A DNA stretch of 64,000 nt from Dysidea avara (Eukaryota > Porifera > Demospongiae > Dictyoceratida > Dysideidae). A program made the translations under genes and the position numbers. This document shows, one piece after another, positions 22,668 to 34,980 of this stretch; within the stretch, counting starts at the first letter, position 1; every line of letters begins with the position of its first letter. The stretch lies in NCBI RefSeq assembly GCF_963678975.1, contig NC_089272.1, positions 58,543,574 through 58,607,573 on the forward strand, given 5' to 3'. The notes under the pieces are model-generated. The model was not told the origin of the DNA, made no database searches, and worked only from the letters and a program-made list of their open reading frames with translations.

Positions 22668-24130
22668 GTACATCAGAAATTAAAACCTCACAGCATTCAC
22701 CTCCTTAATAAGACCACCTCATTATAGTGACCATGTAAACTAGGTCCCAAGTATAGCTAAGGTTTACTTCATGACCTTAGTAAAATAGACCACCTCAGTA
22801 TAGTGACCATGGCAAATAGGTCCCAAACACAGCAAAGGTGATTTCATAACCTCATAATAAGACCACCTCCATACTATCAGGAGAGAAGTCGGATGTGACC
22901 AAATATGCAACTTTTGTTCTTCACTGTGAAAAAAGAGGGATATAAGATGGTGTTTCCGGTGGCTTATTGAATACAAAAAAGCTTGGTATAACCTGTATTA
23001 TACTAACAATCTCTTGTAAGACTTCAGTTAATGTGTTAAATATACTGAAACCATATATGTGATGGTATAGTGTGGACATTATATTAGATAAGCTATTTCA
23101 GGTAATGTGATAAGTAAACTGAAACCATATATGCAATAGTATAGTATGGATTATACTAAAGTATAAAATTAGTATAATACAGGATTTATATTAAGGCTTA
23201 TTTGTATTCAATAAGCCACTGGAAATACCATATTATATCCCACTTTTTGCACAGTGCTTGTTTCCAGCTTTATCAGCTGTTTCACTTGTGTGTCTGTTCC
23301 TTTGCTAGTGTCACCTAGTGTTCAAGCTACAGTTGACAGTGGCACTACAGTGGAGGAGGATACAGTGACATCATATACAGCAATTGGAATACCTTGACCC
23401 ACAATCAAATGGTACAAACTAAGTATATTAGTTTGTGCCAGTAAATTGAATATACTGAGTATTGTACACATGTCATACAAATTTTCAAGATAAGCAAACT
23501 TAAATGACTTGGCTGTCCACGAAGCATTTATAGTCAGTATCTTTGTTAGTAATTATTTTGATAGACAATGAGATTTCTGTCATGTAAATATGTGTACTTC
23601 AAATCAATTACTAAAGTTCTCAAAGAAGTAATTTCATTTTTAAGCTCATCCATTAACACTGTTCAATTACTCTAATAGAACATACACTATCTGTGATAGA
23701 ATGGAAAAGATACTCTAATTAAACAGTCACCTTCAAACAATAGATTTTATACTTAATAGTGTATTAGTGATTTGCAATATATATCTATCATATAGTATGA
23801 TAGTACTGTATAGTAGGGACCACAAAGGGTTGGGCATGGCCCACAAAAACATCACCAAAAAACCAGCAACAATTTTCTCTTATGATGATCAAGCAGTATT
23901 GGTTAGGTAAAACTAAGCCCAAACAAGCCTTCAGATCAACCTGAAATGCTTTCAACAAGTTACTATGGAATTTAAAAAAACTTTTCAACTGAATTTTTGA
24001 AGATTAACTGACTGACTGACTGATATCTTCAGACGATAACGGCTAGCTAAGTCTATGGGCTTGATCTTTTGTTTGACGTTGATTTAGCCAGACACATGCC
24101 TTTCGGACATACCACAGTACGGTACAAACC
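22668..24130. repeat. duplicated segment, block A2
   Basis: Matches 62,162-63,300 in the same orientation, starting ATTAGTACATCAGAAA and running through CCTCACAGCATTCACCTC to the GACTGACTGACTG tract. It has a 335-bp MITE (22,922-23,256) that the other copy lacks. It includes a possible exon remnant near 23,312-23,397 (SVQATVDSGTTVEED, then stop). Confidence 0.85.
22922..23256. mobile_element. MITE with ~55-bp inverted ends
   Basis: Left CACTGTGAAAAAAGAGGGAT and right (reverse complement) CACTGTGCAAAAAGTGGGAT; the match continues through GTGGCTTATTGAATACAAA. Absent from the duplicate at ~62,413. No coding capacity. Confidence 0.75.
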
Positions 24131-24489
24131 AGCCAAAAGTATACCACACACACGTGTGACATGCATGTACCTTTCAGCTGGCACTCGCGTGGTTTGTACA
24201 CTTGCGTGTGCCTCGCATGGTTTGCTAGCCACTGTTAGCTAGCTACTACTGAGGATTTCCAAATCTTTGCAACGCTTAAGCACAATGCGTTCACGTGCAC
24301 ACCTATCACATGAAATTTAAAATTCCTATGACATGTCATGGGGAAACACTAATACACGAGTATAAAATCTATTAACAAGCGACTTAGCTGAATCACAACC
24401 TTTGTTCCGGTCTACATGAGTAAAAGGCAAGAAGTGACCACCTACGGGATCACGTTTTCCACTTTACGTTTCAGACGTGTTGCAAAGAT

Positions 24490-24705
24490 TTGTAAATACT
24501 CAGTAGCTACGTACATATCATGCAATCTGTCTACATTCACCGGCAGTCGCACATCTACACAACATTCACTTCGTTCACCATTAGCACTCACTGGCAGTAC
24601 TCAACTTGGTATCCAATATGATAATTTTGAGTTAGAACCTGAGTAGTCTATACTGGAAACATCGCGCTAGGCTTAATTAATTAATTGTTTTTAAAGGCGT
24701 CTACA
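24490..24705 (+). repeat. repeat pair with conserved reading frame
   Basis: Matches 35,895-36,044 plus 36,878-36,950. Both copies keep an open frame reading SPLALTGSTQLGI followed by YDNFELEPE, so it may be an exon of a multi-copy gene or element. The other copy is split by an 833-bp insertion. The upstream frame from 24,416 (MSKRQEVTTYG) is unrecognised. Confidence 0.55.
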
Positions 24706-25070
24706 GAAAACAACTCCCTGTTAATTTAATATTAGTTGAAGTTAAGGTTCAGTTGAGCTTTGTGTCTCTGGCATAGTCAAGTGTCTACACTGCCTCGTAT
24801 GCAGCGATGTACTTAGCCACTCTATGTGAAAGGACAAAGGGGCGTTTAAAAAGCCGTAAGTTCCTCACACATTATCTCTAAGCCTAAAAGCCATTGAATA
24901 GCTTTAGCAATAGCTTTAGCACTTCATTTACAATATAGGTTTAGCTTCTTTTCATTTGCAATGTACATTAGTTTTAGCATTTTTTTACAATGTAACTGTT
25001 CTGAATGTCGTAGTATCAAAGCTTTGTGCTGTGTCATGTTGGTGTACCTTCGCTTTCTGTAGCAAAGTAA

Positions 25071-25220
25071 TATGTGCTTGTCGAGTTTGACGACAAGTCA
25101 ACATCTATTATTGAGCGAAACTGCGAACAGCTTAGTGTTCCTGTAGGTGACTTGGATGTGGAGAACCACTGCTCAGTAAATTGGTCTGGTGGTAATCAAT
25201 ATGATGGAAAAATAGTGCTG
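25071..25220 (+). pseudogene. isolated exon, VEFDDKS-type N-terminal domain
   Basis: Reads YVLVEFDDKSTSIIER, then CEQLSVPVGDLDVENHC, then VNWSGGNQYDGKIVL. The pattern (ALVEF-D-DKS ... V.W..G..Y.AKI) is the Tudor-like N-terminal segment that precedes BEN-type and related uncharacterised proteins in metazoans (from memory). A TAA sits directly before YVLVEF, and the frame stops at a TGA after KIVL unless spliced. It could be a 5' exon of the gene whose exons lie at 27,169-27,924, but phase cannot be proven. Confidence 0.45.
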
Positions 25221-25734
25221 TGAAATTTGGGGGGAAAGTTGCAAGTTGCTAGCTAGTTTACTTTAAAATTTAGCATCAATTTTAAATTTTAAGGCATTTT
25301 CAAGCCTTTAAATTGTAAAAATTCTGCAGCTCCTGGGGGTTGCACCCCCAGACCCCCCTTGAACTTCTAATTGCTAGCTAGCTATAAGTAAATGAACCAT
25401 ACAGCAAGTTTCATGCTGTGTCCCCTTTATGTCAGGTCACAGTCTACAATTATAGATAGTACAGAAAGTCTGCAGAACAACAGATAGGCTTGAGCATATT
25501 TATATAGCTAGCTAGCAGTGAAATATCACTAAAATTGTATATCTGAGTGTCTAATTATCAAAAATTTCCTGTGGGGGCATGCCCCCAGACCCCCCTAGAA
25601 TGCTCGTGCTTCGCACTTCGCAGAGTGTGCTTTGTACACTGTGCAACAGCTCCTCTCTCATTGGCATGTATATAGTAGCAATTTCAACATTATAGTCAAT
25701 GGCCTGACCAACTCAATTTTCCCTCCTCCAGCCC

Positions 25735-27483
25735 TGATATCATATCACCACCTTGTTATATCAATACTATCGATGTGTCGATATATTGTGGCAACACTAA
25801 CCTGATGTAAATTTCATTTAGAGACTTGATCACTTAGTGACCTGCTGTCTCAAGCTGTGATAAATGTTACTACTTTAAAGTGATGTATCTGTGTCATTTA
25901 TGATTAGTAGTTGTTTGTGATGTGTAAGTTAAGTTGAGTTATTCCAGCTACATAACAAGCAATTCTATGTGTCTAGCTGTGTACTTGCAAGCTCAATTGT
26001 AGCTGTGCTGATATAACAAACTGTCAAACTGAATGAACCAGATCCTTGATGTGTTGTAATTAAGCTACCTAAACACTGTTGCATATAAAAGTTATTTTAC
26101 CTAAACACTACAGAAAAAGACCTAAACAGAGCCTACAATAATCTGTTAAGTTTTATGGGTAGTATGTTTTGGCTCACATTAGTTTGCAGTGTTCCATTAA
26201 ACCGCAACAGCTTCAGGTTTACTGTAACAAACTTTGGCACTTCAATTCATGGCTGTAAAAGCTTGTGGTTTTATGTTTCTCATGGCTTCCCCGTTCAATC
26301 AATGCTTCACCCTGTGTGTCCTGTGTCTACCTCATGACAAATGAAATTAAGTAGCTTGTCATTTTTCTGCAGAGTGTATTTATAATTGTAATAAACAAGC
26401 TTGGATATTAAATAGTAGCTACAAGAAATACAAAACCTTGTATATCATTACCAAGCAATATTTGTGTACTCTCCAACTGGCTTGAAAAAATTTTTTGTTG
26501 GATCCTTCTAGCAGTAGCAAGTGAAGATACAGCAAAAGAAGTAGCAAACAGTAGCTGCTAGTATTGAGATTCTCCCTTCACTAATAATAGTGCCTGTGTT
26601 ACACTGTGACATTAATGTTTCAGTATCTGTTATGTCCAGGACAGTAAGCTAACAGTAAGCATATTTTATTAAGCCTCAGAGATATCAAAGAAAATTCTGA
26701 ATAAATTTCTAACATGGGTTATACATGTAAGCTTCCAAGTCAGCAAAATTTAGCACCTGAAGTTTAATTGTCTCCTATTATATTCCTCCCTCCATTGGTA
26801 GCCAGTACATAGCAGCAGCTGAGCAATGTTGACAGATCCATAATAGCCTCACATGACTAGACTGACTGCTTTCTTTTATGTGCGATAGAAAATGGTGGTC
26901 TCACCATGTATAACAAGCAAATGTGTGGACAGTTTCCAGTCCAGTCGAGTGATTGTATACAACCTTTGCGACTACAATAACAAGACTAAAACTTCACTAA
27001 CTCATTTAGTTTTGCTTGTTGCCAACTTATTAGCATGTCAGAAATTTAGGGTGCATATCCCATAACGGATATATTTATTTGTTAAGGATGTGAGGCAAGC
27101 TGGTAAAACATATTTAAATGTGTTGTGTAATTTCTTCTAACTGCATATTTTCCTTGTTTTTACTGTAGAAACTAGCTAGTAACTCAGATGACAATTTCAC
27201 CTTAGAACTGCATGGGTTCACCCAGTGGCAAATCTCAGCAAGAGGTCAGCAATTTTGTACTGAAATATGTTAAAAATGTGTGTACCCTATACATCATTAT
27301 ATATATACATACAAGTACATTGTAGACAATAATTATATTTTGTTTTGTGTTGTAGGAAGTTGGTCTTGAAGGTGATGACTCCATTAAGGAACAGTTCTTT
27401 GAGGTTAGTAAGTGTTGCAGTGCAAAAACTTACGTATAAACATATTACTTTTTGTTGTCGTTTAGTTAAGATCACAAGTAGAG
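25735..27483. repeat. duplicated segment, block A3
   Basis: Matches 56,684-60,740 in the same orientation, starting CATATCACCACCTTGTTATA. The second copy is lengthened by three insertions (57,347-58,081, 58,262-58,662 and ~59,420-60,575). Identity looks above 90 percent by eye. Confidence 0.9.
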
Positions 27484-27924
27484 ACAATGAGAAGTATAAT
27501 GAAAGCCGGTTTTCATGATTTGGAGAAAAAGATACTAGATGTTGTAAAAAGTGCATCCAACTCCACCGTGCCAGAAGTTGATACACAAAGCCACGGTAAT
27601 ACTGTTCAGACACCTTGTAATGCTGATATTGATGCCAGTATCTTTACAGGGACCGAACTACCCACAGGTACTGGTTATAAAGATCCTTCCTTCATGTCAT
27701 CCAGCAGCATGTATGGTGGAACCAACTACAGGCATGGAATTACTTCTGATTATAGTGAAAAAGACTTGAGTGCTAGCTACAGCCAACCTCCAATGAAAAT
27801 TAGAAGGACACCATTTCCCACATTTGAACCATCATACAATGAGCAGCTACACCCTGAAGAGCCAATTTCCTTCCAACCGTCATCTATGACTGCCACCAAT
27901 GAAATTGATTACAACAGGTTTTAG
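27169..27924 (+). CDS. 3' exons of an unrecognised gene
   Basis: Three exon-like blocks: 27,169-27,244 (KLASNSDDNFTLELHGFTQW), 27,356-27,403 (EVGLEGDDSIKEQFFE) and 27,466-27,924 (LRSQVETMRSIMKAGFHDLE then a Ser/Pro/Tyr-rich tail ending NEIDYNRF). All have AG acceptors, and the first two have GT donors. Exons 2 and 3 are both phase 0. Exon 1 ends in phase 1 at the best donor, so an intervening exon or another donor is needed. A short coiled coil starts the last exon. After the stop another frame stays codon-like to about 28,080 (QPQEFNYPYNSPVWSEANG), suggesting a frameshift. Exons 1 and 2 recur in block B3 (59,276-59,351 and 60,626-60,673). Not assigned to a family. Confidence 0.45.
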
Positions 27925-28099
27925 TCTCAATTTTACAAGCAGCCACCTAATCTGGATGAGTCACATTTGAACAGAACCAACCACAGGAATTTAATTATCC
28001 TTATAACAGTCCCGTATGGAGTGAAGCAAATGGCAGTGACATTACTGAAATGGACGATCCCATCCGTATAGACCAATGGTTCATTAGTTTCATATTCTG

Positions 28100-29100
28100 A
28101 GCTACTGAATCCAGTTTATTTGACAAAAGTTCATGCCAACAGCTCATCTAGGGCCAATTTTGCTGCTAATTTGATGTGAACCCTATTTTCCAAGGAGACT
28201 TTACAGCCAACCATCTTACCAGGTGTTAAAGCTCATTTTGTGTTAGTTTAGAAAGCAATCACATTGTGTAGGCGTAGCTGTTAGAACAATTGTAAGGTTT
28301 CTGAGACAATTCACAAATGTGACCTGGTCTGACAAAAGCGGGCTTATCCCCCAAATTTCACAAACCAGTTTTTTCACTTAATACTATTTAATACAATCAA
28401 GAGTAAATAATGAATAATACAAACATTATTTACTCTTGATAAAATGTATAGTACCTGCGTGCAAAGTTTCAGCATCATCCTGCATCTCATTCTCATGTAA
28501 TTCGCCAAACAAGAAATCGGCCGTTTCTTGCAAACATTGAAAACATTAATCATTACTAATTTCCGTTTACTATCGAATACCTCATGTTGACAAATCGAGA
28601 CAATTCTCAAGTTCTGCCTATTAGTTAAACTCCAGTAATTTATTGAGATCGTGCACAAGTGGTAGTGAAGTACTACAGTATCATCCCAAATGTGCATGGC
28701 CAGTAAAATGCGTAACAGAAAGATCGAGCAAGAAAGATTACATGGTAAGAAATGTTATTTAGCTTCCTTCATGGATGATTAACTGTGTATGAACAAAACT
28801 CGTACATTTTGTACCGTTTACGTGTTTGTTCTGGCGGTAGGAGACCCAATGTATCTAAAGCCACTATTAATCATTGTTACTATTGAAAGTAGTGAATAGT
28901 ACAGAGGGCAAACTTTGCTGAAATCTTGTAACAACTTCATAATAATGCCCATTGTTCTGTCATGCTAGTAGTAGATAAATATCTTGTACTCCTTGTATGT
29001 TCAACTGGTAAAGTAAATAGATACATGTAATACAATTAACTGTTATTTTGAAATGCCATGCTGATATATAATGTGTACACATTTTTATATAGGTTGTGAG
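28100..29100. other. noncoding; one 17-bp hairpin
   Basis: No supported gene. Arms ATCAAGAGTAAATAATG (28,396-28,412) and its exact reverse complement (28,424-28,440) enclose an 11-nt loop. Confidence 0.5.
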
Positions 29101-29689
29101 CATACACTAAAATTCTCTAATTTTGTCAAATAAATACTGCTTGTGCTCTGCGGAAAGTCCCACTGGTACTATTACAGGAGGAAACTGGTCAGCAGATTGT
29201 GCAGCTATCTCCTCTAAGGTACTAACTTTTGTCCGTTTGAACAGTCGTTTAAACAAACCAAAGCACCACTCAGGGGAAAATTTGAATGATATTGTTATTT
29301 CTTTATGCAAACCAACCATAACCCTCCACAGCAAATAGGCCATCATGTAGCGGTTTTTATTTTGGCCACAACAATTATCTGCATGCAGGTGTAAATGAGT
29401 CTCTCCGAAGCTGTGATTTTCAAGGAAATGGTGAAGCATTGATATGATGGCATTGGAGCCTTTCCCTATGTTATATGCCTCGTCAATCAGATAGTTCACC
29501 TGGTGAGATTAAAAAATTTAAGGTAACAACTTTTTATGTTACTTGTCTAGGTATTGACTCGCAGCAAATTCCAAACATGGCACATTTCCGAGGAGTCAGA
29601 AAGTATATCGGGCCAGGCTGCATAGGATCACAAGGGTAGTGCACCTGTTTGGAGATACAGTGAGCATTGTTTGTACATAACACTGCGCA

Positions 29690-30797
29690 CACACTACACA
29701 CAGACAAGTGCACACACACAATACGCACACACTATGTCCACACACTACACATACACACTGCGCACACACACACACTACACATACACACACACACTGCGCA
29801 CAAACACGCACACTACACACACACTGCACGCACACACAAACAACACATACACACACTATGCGTACTTACATACACCACCAAACACATGCACACACACAAT
29901 GCACACACACACACTATGCGTACTTACATACACCACCAAACACATGCACACACACAACACACACACACTATGCGTACTTACATACACCACCAAACACACA
30001 CACACACACAATGCGTACTTACATACACCACCAAACACATGCACACACACAACACACACACAACACACACACACACACACTATGCGTACTTACGTACGCC
30101 ACCAAACACATGCACACACACACAACACACACACACACTACGCGTACTTACTTACGCCACTAAACACATGCACACACACAACACATGCACACACACAACA
30201 CACACAACACATGCACACACACAACACACACACACACACTATGCGTACTTACATACGCCACCAAACACATGCACACACACACACACTATGCGTACTTACG
30301 TACGCCACCAAACACATGCACACACACAATGCACACACACACACTATGCGTACTTACATACACCACCAAACACATGCACACACACAATGCACACACACAC
30401 ACACTATGCGTACTTTCATACACCACCAAACACATGCACATACACAATGCACACACACACACACTATGCGTACTTTCATACGCCACCAAACACATGCACA
30501 CACACAATGCACACACACACACACTATGCGTACTTTCATACACCACCAAACACATGCACACACACAATGCACACACACACACTATGCGTACTTACATACA
30601 CCACCAAACACATGTACACACACACAACACACACACACACTATGCGTACTTACATACACCACCAAACACATGTACACACACACAACACACACACACACTA
30701 TGCGTACTTACATACACCACCAAACACATGCACACACACACACACACAACACACACACACACACACTATGCGTACTTACATACACCACCAAACACAT

Positions 30798-30831
<34 letters not shown>

Positions 30832-30860
30832 TGCGTACTTACATACACCACCAAACACAT

Positions 30861-30894
<34 letters not shown>

Positions 30895-30924
30895 TGCGTA
30901 CTTACATACGCCACCAAACACATG

Positions 30925-31018
<94 letters not shown>

Positions 31019-31048
31019 CGCACACACACACACACACACACACACAAA
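29690..31048. repeat. CA-rich minisatellite, ~18 units
   Basis: Units of about 45-75 bp combine (CA)n of varying length with the conserved core TATGCGTACTTACATACACC and CACCAAACACATG. The core appears about 18 times between 29,858 and 30,900. The end (30,950-31,045) is pure CA. It lies in an intron of the DUF7869-like pseudogene between the CWTCQQ and VHYPCDP exons. The long His/Thr or Cys/Val open frames through it are repeat artefacts. Confidence 0.95.
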
Positions 31049-33239
31049 TCTTTAATGCCTGTTAGGTATGATGCAAAATATAAAATTTAATTACTAGTAT
31101 TTGTAAGTTGCTCACATCACTTTTTTCACTTGTTGGTCTATTGATGGTCTTCAATATTATGGTGTTGTTTTGTTGGCAGGTCCAACATAAATCACTCATA
31201 GGCTTTCCAACAACAATAAATGGAAGGAGTGAACGCCAGTACTCACAAAAGGTGGTATATGCTACTTCCTCGATTCCAGCTACCTTACATGAGTCTCTGT
31301 AAAACTCCCAGATGGTCTGTGTGACATTACAAATTTACAATGTGTTAAAGTATTAGAAGCCAAAAATGATGTACATTGAAATTCTTATACCATGTGGAGA
31401 AAGTTCCTAAAGAGAATTCTTGATAGAAAAACTGGATCTAAAGTGCTAGTGAATCAAACTTTGGAATACAGGTATGAAGAATTTCATTGTGTGTGCAGTT
31501 TGTCGAGTAGAAATTGTAGACCTTGATCATTGGAAAATTGAAAAGTTTTTTGAGATACAAGTCGATTTGCAAATTACAACCAAATTGCTGAAAATACATG
31601 TTTGAGTTATCACCCACCTAATGTGGCTACCTTCTGATCTACTGTTACATTGTTACCAAAATTCTTTTGTAGAACATGTATACATACCCTCTTGCTTCGA
31701 TTTGATGGAAGAAGCTTTATGTCATCTCTTTTGTAACCTGGAATTCTTCCAGGTAGTAACAGGGCATTTTCCTCTGTGTAGTTTTGTAAAAACTTCACCA
31801 CATGTTTCTTAGTGAAGTATGGAAATGCATGCTTTGGGGTCCGTTTCGTGTTGTCATGAACACGTGTTTCCAGTCCATCCATGATGTAGTGCTGCTTTAG
31901 AGCTTGGAGTCAATCTTTACCGACACCATGTAGGAAAAGAAAAGTTTTCCTACAGATAGACACTCCACGGTGTTTGTATTTCATTGTTACTCTGTTTCTT
32001 GCTGCAGGATTGGCGTGGCGATCATCGATGATTGTTGTAGTCAGTAGAGCTGCAGATTGGATGTACCCCAAGATGACTAGGTTGAGCTCATCACGAGTTA
32101 AAAAATTGGCCTGTGCTCGTGTTTGTACATAGTGCTCAACAGGAAACTGATTGCTACATGGACTGCCATCAGGCTATGCCAAATTGCACTTACAGGTACG
32201 TTCAACAAACTTCTTGCATTTCTGCACGTCATGTGATGCTGTCATATCACTAGGTGTGATTGGCTCATGATCAACAGCTATTGCTGCTACAGTTTCTCCG
32301 TTGGATGTTGGCACCACAGGAGGTAGAAGTACTGCAGGTGGTTGTTCAGCAAGTTCAGCATCCTCTACTTGAGCAAAGCAGCCTTCATCTTCAAACAGTT
32401 CTGTTGGAAACAGTATTTAATCAGACGTACAAATATTTTAAATAATGTGTATTGTTTATTTTACTTACTATGAATAGTTTTACCTCTATCAGAGCATAGA
32501 TACAGTATACCAACAGGGATTGGAAACGGAAGTAACTCACGTGATATCTCTGTACAAACTCTCAATATGACGTAACAGACGTGAAATACCATCCGTGTCT
32601 CCAGCGCGAGTGACCGTCACCATAGATACCAGTGCAGCGCAAATTCGTTAGAAGCCACTTTTGTGCACGTTGTAGAAGAATTACAGCCTAAGCGTTGCGA
32701 CAATTGGGCTAATTACTGTTCTACTCGAGGGCGAAATTACCTGCGCGTGTTCTAGTACACGAGTGATTTGAAATGACCATTGACGCTCACTTCTGTGGTA
32801 AGCTTAAATGTAACCCAGCAGTGCTTCTAGCAGTTGTGTTATTTTGCAAGCCTACCAGTAAGAGCAGTTAGAAAAGTGTTATGTTTTCTGGTGTTTACAT
32901 CGTCAGTGCCGTGTAAATAGCTTATTGAAATTACTATTCGTGTTACCATACTGGACATTTTAAATAATTTTACAGTTTACACTTGTGTTATTTTGGAGGA
33001 CACATCAGTAACTTTGTGTACCAATATACCATGTCATTAGTTACTAGTACATTAGTAGAGTGTAACGTGAATATTAGATTGTTCTGAAACCAATCCTACA
33101 GGAAATGGGAGGTACAAAGATGGAATCCATACCTATACACAATATTGCTGAATAACCACCATTAGCACTGAAGAATCTGAGAGTTGTTTACCATAAGGAC
33201 AAAGAAGAACAGTGCACCGATGTGAGAAGCACAGCTCAA

Positions 33240-34400
33240 GACCATCAGAAACAAGTTGACATCATATTGCTTGATTTTGCTAAAGCTTTTGACACAGTTC
33301 CACACCAGCGATTACTTACGAAGTTACAATACTATATGGCATTAGGAACAATACATATAACTGGATCAAAACATGGTTAACTGATCGGACACAATGTGTA
33401 CTTCTTAATGGCAAATCCTCAACCCCAGTAACAGTTACATCAGGGGTACCACAAGGAACAGTACTTGGTCCTCTGATGTTCTTGTTGTATATTAATGACA
33501 TTACCAGAAGTATTTTATCCCCACTACGGCTGTTTGCTGATGACTGCTTGTTATATAGAGTAATTGATTCCCAGAATGATGCTTCCATCCTTCAGCAAGA
33601 TCTTGACAGACTATTAGAATGGGTACACATATGGCAACTTAGGTTTAATGTATCCAAATGTGTTGTAATAAGATGCATCAGATCTCAGTCACCTATAATT
33701 CACAACTATGAACTGAACAACCAATTACTGATAGACATACATACCTCAGAGTACTCTTGGACAAACATTTATCTTGGTCACCTCATGTATACAAAATAAC
33801 AGGAAAAGCATCCAGAACATTAAACTTTCTTAAGAGAAACCTAAGCAGTTGTTCTACACAAGCGAAAGCAGCAGCGTATTTAGCAATGGTAAGACCACAA
33901 CTGGAATATGCTTCAGTAGTATGGGACCCTATTTATAACAGTGATGTACATAAACTTGAAAATATTCAAAGAAGAGCAGCAAGATGGGTATTGAAAGATT
34001 ACAGTAGATCCAGTTCAGTTACTTCCATGCTCCAACATCTCTCCTGGCCTGAACTTAAAACTCGACGCAAGATATCCAGACTGCAGACATTTTACAAAGC
34101 ACTTCATAACCAAATTCCCTTATCTATTCCATCCAATTATCTCCCAATGACCAGAGAAACCAGGCAATATCATCAGTACCATTTCATACTCCCTACAACA
34201 TCTACAGTTTACCAAAAAGTTTTTTCTCCAGAACAGCTCAAGACTGAACTCGTTGCCACAACTCCTAATTGATTTAAATGACTCTGACTCTTTCTCAGTT
34301 AACGTTTCTAATTATTGTAGTAATGTACATGTGTGATTTTTTTTCCTGAGCACATCAGCAGTGCTGGCTACTCAGTAATAATAAATAAAAAATAAATAGA
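33240..34400 (+). pseudogene. non-LTR reverse transcriptase inside E2
   Basis: Frames in order: VDIILLDFAKAFDTVPHQRL (33,257 onward), then after a 1-nt shift WIKTWLTDRTQC, TSGVPQGTVLGPLMFLLYIN, the catalytic FADD (near 33,536), LEWVHIWQLRFNVSKC; after another shift LSWSPHVYKITGKASRTL, RPQLEYASVVWDPI, NIQRRAARWVLKDY and a stop at 34,272. It ends in an A-rich (AATAA)n-like tail near 34,380-34,397. A CR1/L2-like LINE, 5'-truncated and frameshifted. E-element sequence resumes at TTCACTACCAATATC. Confidence 0.85.
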
Positions 34401-34882
34401 TTCACTACCAATATCTTCTAGTAAATAATGATACTTCCATGTTAATGTATTGACAACATGGCCTCAAGTTCACTATCTGAACACTTGGATTGTTCTGCAC
34501 ATACATATACTGGAATATAATTGTTGCTGAATGTGACTTGGTAACTGGTTATATTTGTTTGTTTGCTTTTCTTCCTTTACGTTTTGTTATCTTGTGTAGT
34601 GTTGCAAAATTAATGTTAGCTATTCAGTATTTGTTGTACTATTATAGCAATGAGCATGCACATTATCAGTTGGTCACTATATAAATTGTGTTATATATAG
34701 ATGGTACCAGCTCTGTTGAATGTGCTGCCAGCTAGTGTAGACAAGCTGGCATGAAGGGTGCATGTCGGTTGTATGGAACCGGAGTCGTTATTATTTTATT
34801 ATTATTAAAGCTTTACAGTGGCCAGCACTGAAGGTCTGACAGCAACATGTGCTGCAGCCTTTGGATTAACCGTGCTACCAGC

Positions 34883-34980
34883 TAGTCTCGCGTAGCCAGA
34901 CCCTATTTCTCCGCACGGCGCTTATAATTTCCAATCGATAAGCGCCGTGCGGAGAAATAGGGTCTGGCTACGCGAGACTA
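34883..34980. mobile_element. 98-bp hairpin MITE, TAGTCTCGC family
   Basis: Nearly perfect palindrome starting TAGTCTCGCGTAGCCAGACC and ending with its reverse complement. It is flanked by a perfect 9-bp duplication GCTACCAGC (34,874-34,882 and 34,981-34,989). The ends and the GCGCTTATAA core match the terminal repeats of the 42,501-48,549 transposon, which probably supplied its transposase. Confidence 0.9.

Noticed and set aside
29667-31090. Very long His/Thr-rich (+) and Cys/Val-rich (-) open frames up to 464 aa
   Set aside because: They are translations of (CA)n/(GT)n repeats in overlapping frames, with no start context or domain.
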